Source: Flexifilum sp963727545
Lineage (GTDB): Bacteria; Chloroflexota; Anaerolineae; Aggregatilineales; Phototrophicaceae
Direction: 5' to 3'
Length of the DNA stretch: 64,000 bases
NCBI GenBank assembly: GCA_963727545.1
Contig: CAVSGS010000010.1
Location: 310,001-374,000, forward strand
Both the position numbers and the translations under genes were made by a program. Each line of letters starts with the position of its first letter. The first letter of the stretch is position 1. Positions 54,332 to 62,439 of the stretch are shown in pieces. A model generated the notes under the pieces. It did not search any database and was not told the origin of the DNA. It saw only the letters and a program-made list of their open reading frames with translations.

Positions 54332-55371
54332 GCCCGCGCCGGATCGCTCTCCAGCGCGCGCACCGATCCCCGCCGGATCAACTGCGTGCTGATCAAGGTG
54401 GTCAGCACCGGGCGATCCGGGTTCTCCGCCCGGTCGATCAGGCAGCGGACCCCCAGAATACCCATCAGCTGCTTTTCGACCCGGACGGTGCTCAGCGCCG
54501 GACTGACCTGACGCGCCATATCCACGTCATCGAAGCCCATGACCGATAAATCGTCGGGAACGACACGCCCCAAGTCCCCCGCAGCTTCGAGCACGCCGAA
54601 CGCGACCTCGTCATTGCAGGCGAAAATCGCGGTGATTTCCGGCGCGCGGGCGAGCAGCGCGCGCGTCGCCGCGTAGCCTCCTTCGCGCGTCAGGGGACTG
54701 GATTCGACATACGCTTGGGTAAGCTGGTGGTGTTTGAGGGCGCGCAAGTAGCCTTTACGCCGCTCCTGAATACTCGGATAAGCGCCGGGCACGCTGCCGA
54801 CCAAACCAATCGCGCGGTGCCCCTGCTGAATCAGGTCTTCGACCGCCGCGTAAGCCCCGTTCAGGTTATCGGTGAGCACGCTGTCAAACCTGCGACCGGG
54901 TGCGTAGTAGGCATCGAGCAAAACGACCGGCTTATCGATCTGCCGCCCGACGAAGCGGATCGTATCCGGCAGGAACGTCCCCACCAGCAGCACCCCATCG
55001 ACCTGACTATCGACCAGCATTGGCGGCAAACTGGTCGGGCGGTTAAGTTGATTGACCTCAATGTTGGCGTACATCATGCTGAGGTTATTGCGCTGGCACT
55101 CTTGTTCGATCCCGGCGAGGACGTAGGAATAAAACGGATTGACCGACATCAGTTGATCGCCGTTGTTTTTGCCGATGGTGCCGATCACGCTCAACTTGCG
55201 AGCACCGCTGCGCCCCTGCGCGCGATAGCCCAACGCGGTTGCCGCCTCGAGCACGCGCGCGCGCGTCGCTTCGGCGACATTGCTCCGATTGTTCAATACG
55301 TTCGAAGCGGTCCCCAGCGAAACACCTGCTCGTTTGGCGACAGCTCGTAGAGTCGGTTTCGCATTGACCAT
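54328..55371 (-). CDS. LacI-family transcriptional regulator
   Basis: 347 residues. HTH at the N-terminus (TLRAVAKRAGVSLGTASNVL), hinge with ALGYRAQGRSGARK, and a sugar-binding domain (VIGTIGKNNGDQLM, DGVLLVGTFLPDT, AIFACNDEVAFGVLEAAGDL, VMGFDDVDMARQVSPALSTV). It diverges from the CUT1 binding-protein gene at 56038. A TGGGAGCG-type site lies between them, and a similar one precedes the GH3-GH16 gene at 9.7 kb, so it may control both. Confidence 0.92.
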   Translation of the reverse strand: MVNAKPTLRAVAKRAGVSLGTASNVLNNRSNVAEATRARVLEAATALGYRAQGRSGARKLSVIGTIGKNNGDQLMSVNPFYSYVLAGIEQECQRNNLSMMYANIEVNQLNRPTSLPPMLVDSQVDGVLLVGTFLPDTIRFVGRQIDKPVVLLDAYYAPGRRFDSVLTDNLNGAYAAVEDLIQQGHRAIGLVGSVPGAYPSIQERRKGYLRALKHHQLTQAYVESSPLTREGGYAATRALLARAPEITAIFACNDEVAFGVLEAAGDLGRVVPDDLSVMGFDDVDMARQVSPALSTVRVEKQLMGILGVRCLIDRAENPDRPVLTTLISTQLIRRGSVRALESDPARA

Positions 55372-55570
55372 CGGATATTTCCTCGCTTCGAACGAACTTA
55401 TGTCGTCAGTTGCCCGCCAGAACTCTTATTTCCCCGTAATGTTGTTAATTCTGAAAAGATTATCTATTTTGAACAAGACTGAACCACATCTATTGTACAG
55501 CGAACAGTTTCGAGATAGAATGCGGAGTAGGGGTTGCTCGAGCGAATGAGTTGAGCGGCAGCGAATGTTA

Positions 55571-55584
55571 TGGGAGCGTTCTCA
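55571..55584. promoter_or_regulatory. LacI/CebR-like operator (TGGGAGCGTTCTCA)
   Basis: Imperfect palindrome, 11 of 14 positions as in TGGGAGCGCTCCCA, 200 bp upstream of the LacI start and 454 bp before the binding-protein start. Confidence 0.55.
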
Positions 55585-56037
55585 ATTTTGCATTGAACAG
55601 AATTGAACAGATTTCATGTTCATGCTTCCGAGATCGCTCCCAATAGCAGCGCAGCACCCATTTAGGAGTCGTTGGCTGGATGTCACGAGGCGGCGCGGCG
55701 AGCAGGAATAGCGGCGGGGTACGTCAATGGTTAGCAACAGAATATTGGTTATGATTGATTTTATTAAGGGATGCACGGTTTAGCCCATCGACTTAACCAA
55801 TGAACATCGGCATTGAACACGCAGCGCGTCGAACGACCCGACCTGCTCAACACCACGACGTGCGGGTCACCCAACCTATTTAGCTCGTCTTCCGCCCGGT
55901 GGCGGTACGAACCAGTTCGATTTTATGGAGTAGAGCGGGTTACAGAGAGGGAGGTGCCATTCGACCGGTTTAAAAAGTAGTGAGTTCGGGTCACTCGCAT
56001 TCGCACAGGAAGTCATTTTAGAAGAAGGAAGTAGGTT
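55585..56037. other. Intergenic region upstream of the CUT1 binding-protein gene
   Basis: About 450 bp with no credible gene. It has a tandem TTGAACAG pair (near 55594-55612) and a purine-rich RBS (GGAAGTAGGTT) right before the start at 56038. A long leader is possible. No RNA family is recognised. Confidence 0.45.
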
Positions 56038-57432
56038 ATGTCCAGAAAAGCAGTTTATCTTGTCATGCTCACCGCGATGGTGGCATTGGTCATCGGCGCT
56101 GCCGTACCGGCAGCCGCGCAGGATCCGGTGACGATTACGTGGTACGTGGGTCTGGGGACGGGCACCAGCTCGGATCAGATCGCCGCGCAGAATCAGGTCG
56201 TGGACGATTTCAACGCCACCCACCCCAACATCAATCTGGTGATCAACATCGCCGCCAGCAACGAAACCGCCGTCGACACGCTGAGCACCCTGCTCGCCGC
56301 CGGAACGCCGCCCGACATCGTTGGACCCGTCGGCGTTGGTGGCTCAAACCAATTCGCCGATCAGTGGATGGACGTCGCGCCGCTGGCTGATGCCGCTGGT
56401 TTTGACATGAGCACCTACGATCCGGCGCTGGTCGAGTTGTATCGCCGCGACGACGGTGGTTTGAGCGGTATTCCCTTTGCCGTCTATCCGGTCATCACTT
56501 ACTACAACCAAGACCTGTTCGACGAAGCTGGTCTAAACTATCCGCCGACCGACTTCGGCGCGATGTACACGATGCCCGATGGCAGCGAAGTGCCGTGGAA
56601 TTACGACACCATCGAGCAAATCGGCAAGATTCTGACGGTCGATGGCAACGGCAACGACGCCACCAGCGCCGATTTTGACCCCAGCAACATCGTCCAGTTC
56701 GGGATGAACTTCCAGTGGGCGCGTATCCGCTTGATCCTCGACGATCTCCAGCCCGCGAGCTACTATGATGCCGCGACCGGCACCGTGAAAATCCCGGATG
56801 AGTGGCGTCAAGCGACTCAGTGGTATTGGGATGCGATTTGGAACTGGCACATCTCCCCGAACGCAACTCAAATGGCTTCCGACCTACTGCAGCCGAGCGA
56901 GTTCGCTTCCGGCAACCTCGGTATTGCGATCACGCCGCTGTGGTACACCTGCTGCCTCGACAACAGCATCGGCAACTTCCAGTGGAATATCGCCCCGGTT
57001 CCGGCATCCTTCGACGGCGAGCAGCATGTGGCAATTGACGCCGACACGTTCCGGATCGTCCAAGCCAGCCCGCATCCGGCGGAAGCCTTCGAAGTCCTCG
57101 CGTACTTGGAAACCGACGCCGCCCCGGCGCTGGCGACCGCCTACGGCGCTTACCCGGCGCTCCCGGCAGCCCAGCAAGCGTGGGTTGACAGCATCAGCCA
57201 GAAGTACCCGTGGGACATCAACTGGGGTGTAGCATCTGCCAGCTTGGCTTATGCCAACCCCGGCAAGTGGCACCACGAATCCAACGTTCCGAACTATGCC
57301 CAGACTGTCAGCCGCGAAGACTCCTTCCTGTCTCTGATACGAGGCGACTCCGGCGAAACCATGGACGTGAATGCGGAAATCGACAACTTCCAAGCGGATT
57401 TGAAGACAATCATCGACTCCGCCGGAAGCTAA
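56038..57432 (+). CDS. CUT1 extracellular sugar-binding protein
   Basis: 464 residues. Signal peptide (MSRKAVYLVMLTAMVALVIG, cleavage near PAAAQD). Mature part has the MalE-like pattern: VTITWYVGLGTGTSSDQIA, VDDFNATHPNINLVINIAA, LAAGTPPDIVGPVG, and a late VLAYLETDAAPALA. It is well supported as the first gene of a CUT1 importer; two strong hairpins follow, then two permeases. The ligand is probably an oligosaccharide released by the hydrolase encoded downstream. Confidence 0.92.
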   Translation: MSRKAVYLVMLTAMVALVIGAAVPAAAQDPVTITWYVGLGTGTSSDQIAAQNQVVDDFNATHPNINLVINIAASNETAVDTLSTLLAAGTPPDIVGPVGVGGSNQFADQWMDVAPLADAAGFDMSTYDPALVELYRRDDGGLSGIPFAVYPVITYYNQDLFDEAGLNYPPTDFGAMYTMPDGSEVPWNYDTIEQIGKILTVDGNGNDATSADFDPSNIVQFGMNFQWARIRLILDDLQPASYYDAATGTVKIPDEWRQATQWYWDAIWNWHISPNATQMASDLLQPSEFASGNLGIAITPLWYTCCLDNSIGNFQWNIAPVPASFDGEQHVAIDADTFRIVQASPHPAEAFEVLAYLETDAAPALATAYGAYPALPAAQQAWVDSISQKYPWDINWGVASASLAYANPGKWHHESNVPNYAQTVSREDSFLSLIRGDSGETMDVNAEIDNFQADLKTIIDSAGS

Positions 57433-57441
57433 GCGGTTCAG

Positions 57442-57459
57442 TGTGCAGGTGACTGCACA
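57442..57459 (+). other. Intercistronic hairpin 1 after the binding-protein gene
   Basis: TGTGCAG (57442-57448) pairs with CTGCACA (57453-57459), 4-nt loop, 9 bp after the stop codon. Confidence 0.55.
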
Positions 57460-57466
57460 AAGCAAC

Positions 57467-57496
57467 AATGAGAGCGGGCAAATGCCCGCTCTCATT
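57467..57496 (+). terminator. Intercistronic hairpin 2, likely partial terminator
   Basis: A perfect 13-bp stem (AATGAGAGCGGGC with its complement) and an AAAT loop, 34 bp after the stop. No U-run follows, so partial termination or 3'-end protection is more likely than full stop, keeping binding protein above permease levels. Confidence 0.6.
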
Positions 57497-57624
57497 CCAA
57501 CAGTATCCAACCCGTAGAAACGCCACAGCGTATAATAATCAAAGATCGAAAATAGGATTATTCTTGTGAAAAATCAGTTCGTTGATGGCAATTTCTTTAG
57601 TTGAGTCATTCGGGAGTAGGAGCT

Positions 57625-58596
57625 ATGGCATCCACAGATAGGTCACGCGCTGCGCCAGCAGCGGCAACGGGTACAGTTAAAGTCAACAAACCGGGGTCGC
57701 TGGCGCGCCAGCAACGCATCTGGGGCTGGATTTTCCTCTCCCCGTGGATTTTCGGGTTTGCCGTCTTTACGGCTGCACCGATGATCGCCTCGCTGATCTT
57801 CTCGTTCATGAATTTCTCGCTGGCGAGTCCGGAACCGATGACTTTCGTCGGGTTGAAGAACTGGGAGCACTTATTTAGCGACCCGCTGACCATTCAGTCG
57901 CTAAGCGTCACCTTCCGGTTTGCTTTGATGGCGGTGCCGATCGGCATCATCGTCCCACTCGGCATGGCGACCCTGCTCAATTCTAAAAAGTTGATCGGTA
58001 AGCGCTTCTGGCGCGTGCTGTTTTACATGCCCTACATGGTTCCCGCCATCTCGTCGATCTTCATCTGGCAGAGTTTCCTCAACGGGGACTCCGGTTGGCT
58101 CAACCGCGTCCTGCGGGATTGGTTCGGTCTGGTCAATGTTCCCAACTGGCTCCAAGACGAGAGTTGGATTCTGGTAGGTTTCCTGCTCGTGGGTTTGTGG
58201 GGCGTCGGCAACGCCATGCTGACGATGCTGGCGACCATGCAGGGTGTTCCGACCGAACTCTACGAAGCATCCGACGTCGATGGCGCGGGCGCGTGGACCA
58301 AGTGGCGCAGAATCACGCTGCCGATGATCTCACCGGTAATTTTCTACAATTTGGTGCTCAGCGTGATTGGTCTGATGCAATACTTCGTGGTTCCCTACGT
58401 GATGACGCGCGGGACGGGCAATCCTAACCACGCGGCTTACTTCTTCAACATGCACTTGTACAAGACTGCATTCTCTTTCTTTGACATGGGTTACGGCGCG
58501 ACGCAAGCGTGGCTCATCTTTGTCATCGCCCTTATATTCACGATTGGACTGTTCGTCACGTCCAAGCGCTGGGTCTACTATTCGAGCGGAGATTAA
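57625..58596 (+). CDS. CUT1 sugar ABC transporter permease (MalF-like)
   Basis: 323 residues from MASTDRSRAAP, with AGGAG close to the ATG; a TTG 24 bp upstream is an alternative. Six hydrophobic segments; TFVGLKNWEHLFSDPLTIQS is the first loop, and the EAA loop is YEASDVDGAGAWTKWRRITL (core of 20). The C-terminal GYGATQAWLIFVIALIFTI and KRWVYYSSGD are typical. It is 2 bp from the partner permease gene. Confidence 0.92.
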   Translation: MASTDRSRAAPAAATGTVKVNKPGSLARQQRIWGWIFLSPWIFGFAVFTAAPMIASLIFSFMNFSLASPEPMTFVGLKNWEHLFSDPLTIQSLSVTFRFALMAVPIGIIVPLGMATLLNSKKLIGKRFWRVLFYMPYMVPAISSIFIWQSFLNGDSGWLNRVLRDWFGLVNVPNWLQDESWILVGFLLVGLWGVGNAMLTMLATMQGVPTELYEASDVDGAGAWTKWRRITLPMISPVIFYNLVLSVIGLMQYFVVPYVMTRGTGNPNHAAYFFNMHLYKTAFSFFDMGYGATQAWLIFVIALIFTIGLFVTSKRWVYYSSGD

Positions 58597-58598
58597 GC

Positions 58599-59687
58599 AT
58601 GGCTGCCGCAACTCGTATGGAATCAAGAACGGTCAATACGTCCCCGTGGTACAGTTATCAACTACGCAAATTTGGGGCGATTGCGATTGTAACCCTGCTC
58701 ACCGGCATCATCGCCATCGCCTATCTGCTGCCCTTCGGCAACATGACGACGATTTCGCTCAAGAGTCAGGATCAACTGGCGGGCAGCGCCGACAGCCCAG
58801 TTCTGCCGGTTTCGCCGGAAACATTCACCTATGAAGGCAAGGATTACCCGGTTTACCAAGTGCCAACCGACGATGGCGTGATCCATCAGTGGGCGCTGGT
58901 CAAGAAAGGGCGACAGTCGAGCCAATTCGTTGACCCGGCAAACGCGGATGCCGGACTAATCGAGTGGACCGGCAACTGGCGTACCCTGCAGGTGAACAAC
59001 GAAATTGCCCTGCACCCGGAAAACTTCCCCCTCGCATGGGATTTGCTGAACTTTCCGCTGCTGTTCCGTAATACGCTGATCATCGCCATCACCGGCATGA
59101 TCGGCACGCTGGCGTCGAGCATCTGCGTCGCCTATGCCTTCGCCCGCTTCCCCATACCGGGCAAGAACATCCTATTCATCATCCTGATCGGGACGATTAT
59201 CCTGCCCACGCAAGTGACACTGATCCCGACTTACGCCTTCTTCGCCAAAATCGGCTGGACGGGGACGTGGCTGCCGCTGATCGTGCCGCACTTCTTCGCC
59301 AATGCCTATAACGTGTTCCTGCTGCGCCAGTTCTTCCTGACACTGCCGCGCGAACTGGACGAAGCCGCTATGATCGACGGCGCGGGACCGTTCCGCGTGC
59401 TGATCAGTGTGATCATCCCGCAGTCGTGGGCGGCGATCATCGCGGTCGGCTTGTTCCACTTCATCTATGCTTGGAACGACTACTTCGGTCCGCTGATTTA
59501 CCTGCTCGGTCAGCCTGACCTCCAGCCAATTTCGGTGGGCGTTCAGGTCTTCAACTTCCAGTATGGTCCGCACCCCGAATTGATTCAGGCGACTTCGCTG
59601 ATGGCGATGGTGCTGCCGCTGATCATCTTCTTCTTCGCGCAGAAGGTCTTCATGCGCGGCGTGGTCATCACCGGCGTCGAGAAATAA
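58599..59687 (+). CDS. CUT1 sugar ABC transporter permease (MalG-like) with enlarged outer loop
   Basis: 362 residues from MAAATRMESR, right after the MalF-like stop (a longer frame overlapping that gene is rejected). Six hydrophobic segments; EAA loop DEAAMIDGAGPFRVLISVII (core of 20); AFARFPIPGKNILFIILIG. The loop after the first membrane segment (about residues 54-140, DQLAGSADSPVLPV to LHPENFPLAWD) is around 60 residues longer than in the MalG-like protein at 34275. The insert is soluble and Pro/Asp-rich, and may contact the binding protein. Confidence 0.9.
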   Translation: MAAATRMESRTVNTSPWYSYQLRKFGAIAIVTLLTGIIAIAYLLPFGNMTTISLKSQDQLAGSADSPVLPVSPETFTYEGKDYPVYQVPTDDGVIHQWALVKKGRQSSQFVDPANADAGLIEWTGNWRTLQVNNEIALHPENFPLAWDLLNFPLLFRNTLIIAITGMIGTLASSICVAYAFARFPIPGKNILFIILIGTIILPTQVTLIPTYAFFAKIGWTGTWLPLIVPHFFANAYNVFLLRQFFLTLPRELDEAAMIDGAGPFRVLISVIIPQSWAAIIAVGLFHFIYAWNDYFGPLIYLLGQPDLQPISVGVQVFNFQYGPHPELIQATSLMAMVLPLIIFFFAQKVFMRGVVITGVEK

Positions 59688-59750
59688 CCTCACCCCTCGC
59701 AACCTTTTGTTGCCACCCCCTCTCCACGGTGTGGAGAGGGGGAAAAACAC
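59688..59750. repeat. Family B element after the permease gene
   Basis: CCTCACCCCTCGCAACC, TTTTGTTGCCA, CCCCCTCTCC, ACGGTGT, GGAGAGGGGGAAAAACAC: an expanded copy with a perfect CCCCCTCTCCAC/GTGGAGAGGGGG stem, just after the stop. Confidence 0.7.
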
Positions 59751-59836
59751 TTAAGGTCGAACCGCTTCGATAGAGCGCCGCGGCATCGCACCGGGATATG
59801 CAAACCTGTACTCATCCACCAAAAAGGGTCTTGAAA

Positions 59837-61186
59837 ATGAAGAAATTTCTTTGGTTGATCTTGATTCTGATCCTGAGCTTGAACACTGCCGCCGCACAAG
59901 ATGTTACCAACGAAGCGCCCGCGCCCGACGTACTGCAAGTCGATGCGTCGGCAGACTTGGGCGCGATCAGCCCCTACGTCTACGGCGCGAATCTGGGGCG
60001 CTACTCGCTGATCCCGCCGACCTTGATGGACAAAGCGAAGGCACTCGGCATCAAGTTCATCCGCTTCGGCGGCGGCGACAGCGATCAACAGGACGTAGCG
60101 ACGAACGTGCTTGATCTGTTCATGTATCAGGTGCAGCAGGTCGGCGCAGAACCGCTCATGACGGTGCGACTGCTCGGCGGCACACCGGAAAAAGCCGCCG
60201 AACTCGTCCACTACGCCAACGTCGAAAAAGGCTACAACCTGCACTACTGGAGCATCGGCAACGAGCCGAACCTGTTCGTCGCCCTGATGGGCGCAGAGCA
60301 TTTCACGGTCGAGGATCTCAGCCGCGACTGGCGCGCGATCGCTGAAGCCATGCTCGCGGTCGATCCGAGCATCGAGTTCGTCGGTCCCGACATCACCGGC
60401 TATGTGCCGCTGAGCCTCGACCCGCTGACCTTCCTCTCCAACAGTCAGGGTGGCTTGGCAATCGACGCCGAGGGCAACGACTGGCTGACCACTTTTCTAA
60501 AGGACAACGGCGACCTGCTCGCCTACGTTTCGATCCATCGCTATCCCTTCCCCGGCTTGAGCGGCGGTCGGGGTCCCACCATCGATGAACTGCGCACGCA
60601 GCCAGTGGAATGGGATACCGTTATCCCGAATCTGCGCCAGATCATCCGCGAGGCGGCGGGGCGTGACATCCCGATTGCCGTCACCGAGATCAACTCGAAC
60701 TCAGCCAACAGCACCGGCGGCGACGCCAGCCTCAACTCGTTCTACAACGCGATTTGGTTGGGGGATTCGCTCGGTCACCTGATCGAGCAGCAGGTCGCCG
60801 CCGTCGCAGTCTGGGACATGCAGGGCGGCGGGGGGCGCGGTTGGGGCTTGCTCGCCAAGTACGACGTGCGCCCGACTTACTACACCTACATCATGTACAC
60901 TCATTTCGGCAGTGAACTGCTGAGCGCTGCGTCCGGCGATCCCGACGTGTCGATCTATGCCGCCCGCCGCGACGACGGCACCCTCACACTGCTGGTGATC
61001 AACCTTGGTCCCGACGAAGCGACCAAGACGCTGGCGATCAACGGCTTCACGCCCGGCGGCGCTGCCGAGGTCTGGCGCTTCGACGCCGAGCACAACGCCG
61101 AGCAAATCAACTCGCTGGCGCTGAGCGACGGCGCGACGATCACGGTGCCCGGTCAGTCGATGACGCTGTTCGCCCTGCCGGGATAA
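59837..61186 (+). CDS. Secreted clan GH-A glycoside hydrolase (GH39/GH51-like)
   Basis: 449 residues from MKKFLWLILILILSLN, which has AAGGGTCTTG upstream. Signal peptide to about 21 (NTAAAQD). The barrel shows ISPYVYGANLGRYSL, KFIRFGGGDSD, HYWSIGNEPNLFVAL with the acid/base Glu, and IAVTEINSNSANSTG with the nucleophile Glu. A C-terminal beta-domain ends VPGQSMTLFALPG. The NEP...TEIN layout and YGANLG start fit arabinofuranosidase- or xylosidase-like families; exact family is uncertain. It probably produces the ligand of the CUT1 importer just upstream. Confidence 0.78.
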   Translation: MKKFLWLILILILSLNTAAAQDVTNEAPAPDVLQVDASADLGAISPYVYGANLGRYSLIPPTLMDKAKALGIKFIRFGGGDSDQQDVATNVLDLFMYQVQQVGAEPLMTVRLLGGTPEKAAELVHYANVEKGYNLHYWSIGNEPNLFVALMGAEHFTVEDLSRDWRAIAEAMLAVDPSIEFVGPDITGYVPLSLDPLTFLSNSQGGLAIDAEGNDWLTTFLKDNGDLLAYVSIHRYPFPGLSGGRGPTIDELRTQPVEWDTVIPNLRQIIREAAGRDIPIAVTEINSNSANSTGGDASLNSFYNAIWLGDSLGHLIEQQVAAVAVWDMQGGGGRGWGLLAKYDVRPTYYTYIMYTHFGSELLSAASGDPDVSIYAARRDDGTLTLLVINLGPDEATKTLAINGFTPGGAAEVWRFDAEHNAEQINSLALSDGATITVPGQSMTLFALPG

Positions 61187-61187
61187 C

Positions 61188-61412
61188 CCGCACACGACAA
61201 TTGCGCTGTTCGGGCTGCTAGCGTTAGCGGTCAGCTTTTTCTTGGGCGCGCCGCAGAGTTTGATCCGCTACGTGCTGGTCATCCCCTCAATCTATTTGTT
61301 CTTGGCGCGGTTGGGGAAAAACGCCTCGTTCGATCGCGCGTGGACGTTGATCAGTATCTTGCTGTTGGGAATGCTGACCTTCTTGTATACCTTCGATCTG
61401 TGGGTGGCGTAG
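61188..61412 (+). pseudogene. Remnant of a membrane glycosyltransferase (GT-C/PIG-V-like C-terminus)
   Basis: An open frame of 75 codons with no start codon or RBS, bounded upstream by a stop. It encodes TTIALFGLLALAVSFFLGAP, SLIRYVLVIPSIYLFLARLG and LLGMLTFLYTFDLWVA: three hydrophobic segments in the pattern that ends PIG-V-type mannosyltransferases (RYVLVIPSIYLFLA). It starts 2 bp after the hydrolase stop. Codon use matches its neighbours, so it is probably what remains of a deleted gene. Confidence 0.6.
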
Positions 61413-61506
61413 CAAAGCAGTTGACTGTCAGCCGGTAGCCGGATTGCCGCAGCAAGTCGGCAGCGGCATAATGGAATGGTGCGCCTGATCATTCTTAGGG
61501 CTGACG

Positions 61507-62373
61507 ATGCAGCAATCAGTAACGCTTAGACAAAAGATCGGCGGTGCGCTCCAACTGTTTCGCCCCGAACTGCCGCTCGCGGCGGGCATGTGCGTCGTGA
61601 TCGGCGAGGTGTTAGCGCTCGGAACTCTGCCCGATCTGCGCGTGCTGGCGCTGGGCTTCGCCTGCGGTTTCTTCCTCTCCGGCTCGGCGCTGATCACCAA
61701 CGACTATTTCGATCTCGAAGTGGATCGCATCAATGCGCCGCAGCGCCCACTCCCATCCGGGCGCGTGTCGCCCGCCGAAGCGCTGGCGCTGGGGATCGGC
61801 GTCGCCGTGATCGGCTTAGCGGCAGCGCTGGCGATCAGCCCGCTAGCGTTGGGCATCAGCCTCATCGTTTGGATTTTAGGCTTTGTCTACAACTGGCGCC
61901 TCAAAGCGGCGGGCTTGTGGGGCAACTTGAGCGTCGCCGTTTCCGTCGGAGTGACCTTTGTGCTCGGCGGCGTCGCCGTCGGTCAAGCGTGGACTCCCAC
62001 CGTTTGGCTGTTCGGGCTGATCGCGTTCTGCTTCGATCTCGCCGAAGAAATCATGGGCGATGCAATGGACGCCGAAGGCGATCAGCAGCGCGGCTCGAAG
62101 TCGATTGCGATCACGCGCGGCAGACCATTCGCGCTGCGACTGGCGGGACTGTTGATCGGCGGCGTGATGCTGCTGACGTTCCTGCTGGCGCTCGGCTTTG
62201 GCAGCCTGCGCTTCAGCATCATCGTCGTGACCTGCGACATCATCGGTGTCTACTTCGTCCGCGAACTGCTGCGCAGTCAAACTGCCGCCGAGGGGCGCAA
62301 GGCGATGCGCGGTCTCTACCTCACGGCTTCGGTCGGGCTGCTGGTATTCCTGATCAGCGCGCTGATCGGCTGA
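61507..62373 (+). CDS. UbiA-family prenyltransferase
   Basis: 288 residues with eight or nine hydrophobic segments. First Asp-rich motif NDYFDLEVDRINAPQRPLPS at about 65-84 (NDxxDxxxD), second motif GDAMDAEGDQQRGSKSIA (DxxxD) near 185. It resembles (S)-2,3-di-O-geranylgeranylglyceryl phosphate synthase/chlorophyll-synthase-like members more than UbiA proper. It joins a polyprenyl diphosphate to an acceptor in the membrane: quinone, heme O, phospholipid or chlorin types cannot be told apart here. It stands alone, followed by a palindrome. Confidence 0.88.
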   Translation: MQQSVTLRQKIGGALQLFRPELPLAAGMCVVIGEVLALGTLPDLRVLALGFACGFFLSGSALITNDYFDLEVDRINAPQRPLPSGRVSPAEALALGIGVAVIGLAAALAISPLALGISLIVWILGFVYNWRLKAAGLWGNLSVAVSVGVTFVLGGVAVGQAWTPTVWLFGLIAFCFDLAEEIMGDAMDAEGDQQRGSKSIAITRGRPFALRLAGLLIGGVMLLTFLLALGFGSLRFSIIVVTCDIIGVYFVRELLRSQTAAEGRKAMRGLYLTASVGLLVFLISALIG

Positions 62374-62379
62374 GAAAAC

Positions 62380-62403
62380 GGGCGCAGCACGCTGCGCCCC
62401 TAC
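62380..62403. repeat. Family A palindrome
   Basis: GGGCGCAGC, AC, GCTGCGCCC then CTAC, 6 bp after the UbiA stop, between convergent genes. Confidence 0.65.
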
Positions 62404-62439
62404 ACCAAGCAATTCAACGCAGACGATGATGCGCGGGTT

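Noticed and set aside
55280..55549. 89-codon plus-strand frame across the LacI start and intergenic region
   Set aside because: Overlaps the LacI HTH in antisense, has no RBS and no motif.
55585..56037. tRNA or riboswitch in the long gap before the CUT1 SBP gene
   Set aside because: No cloverleaf or known aptamer pattern seen by eye.
5494..62403. CRISPR array
   Set aside because: Family A and B repeats are far apart, not regularly spaced, and there are no cas genes.
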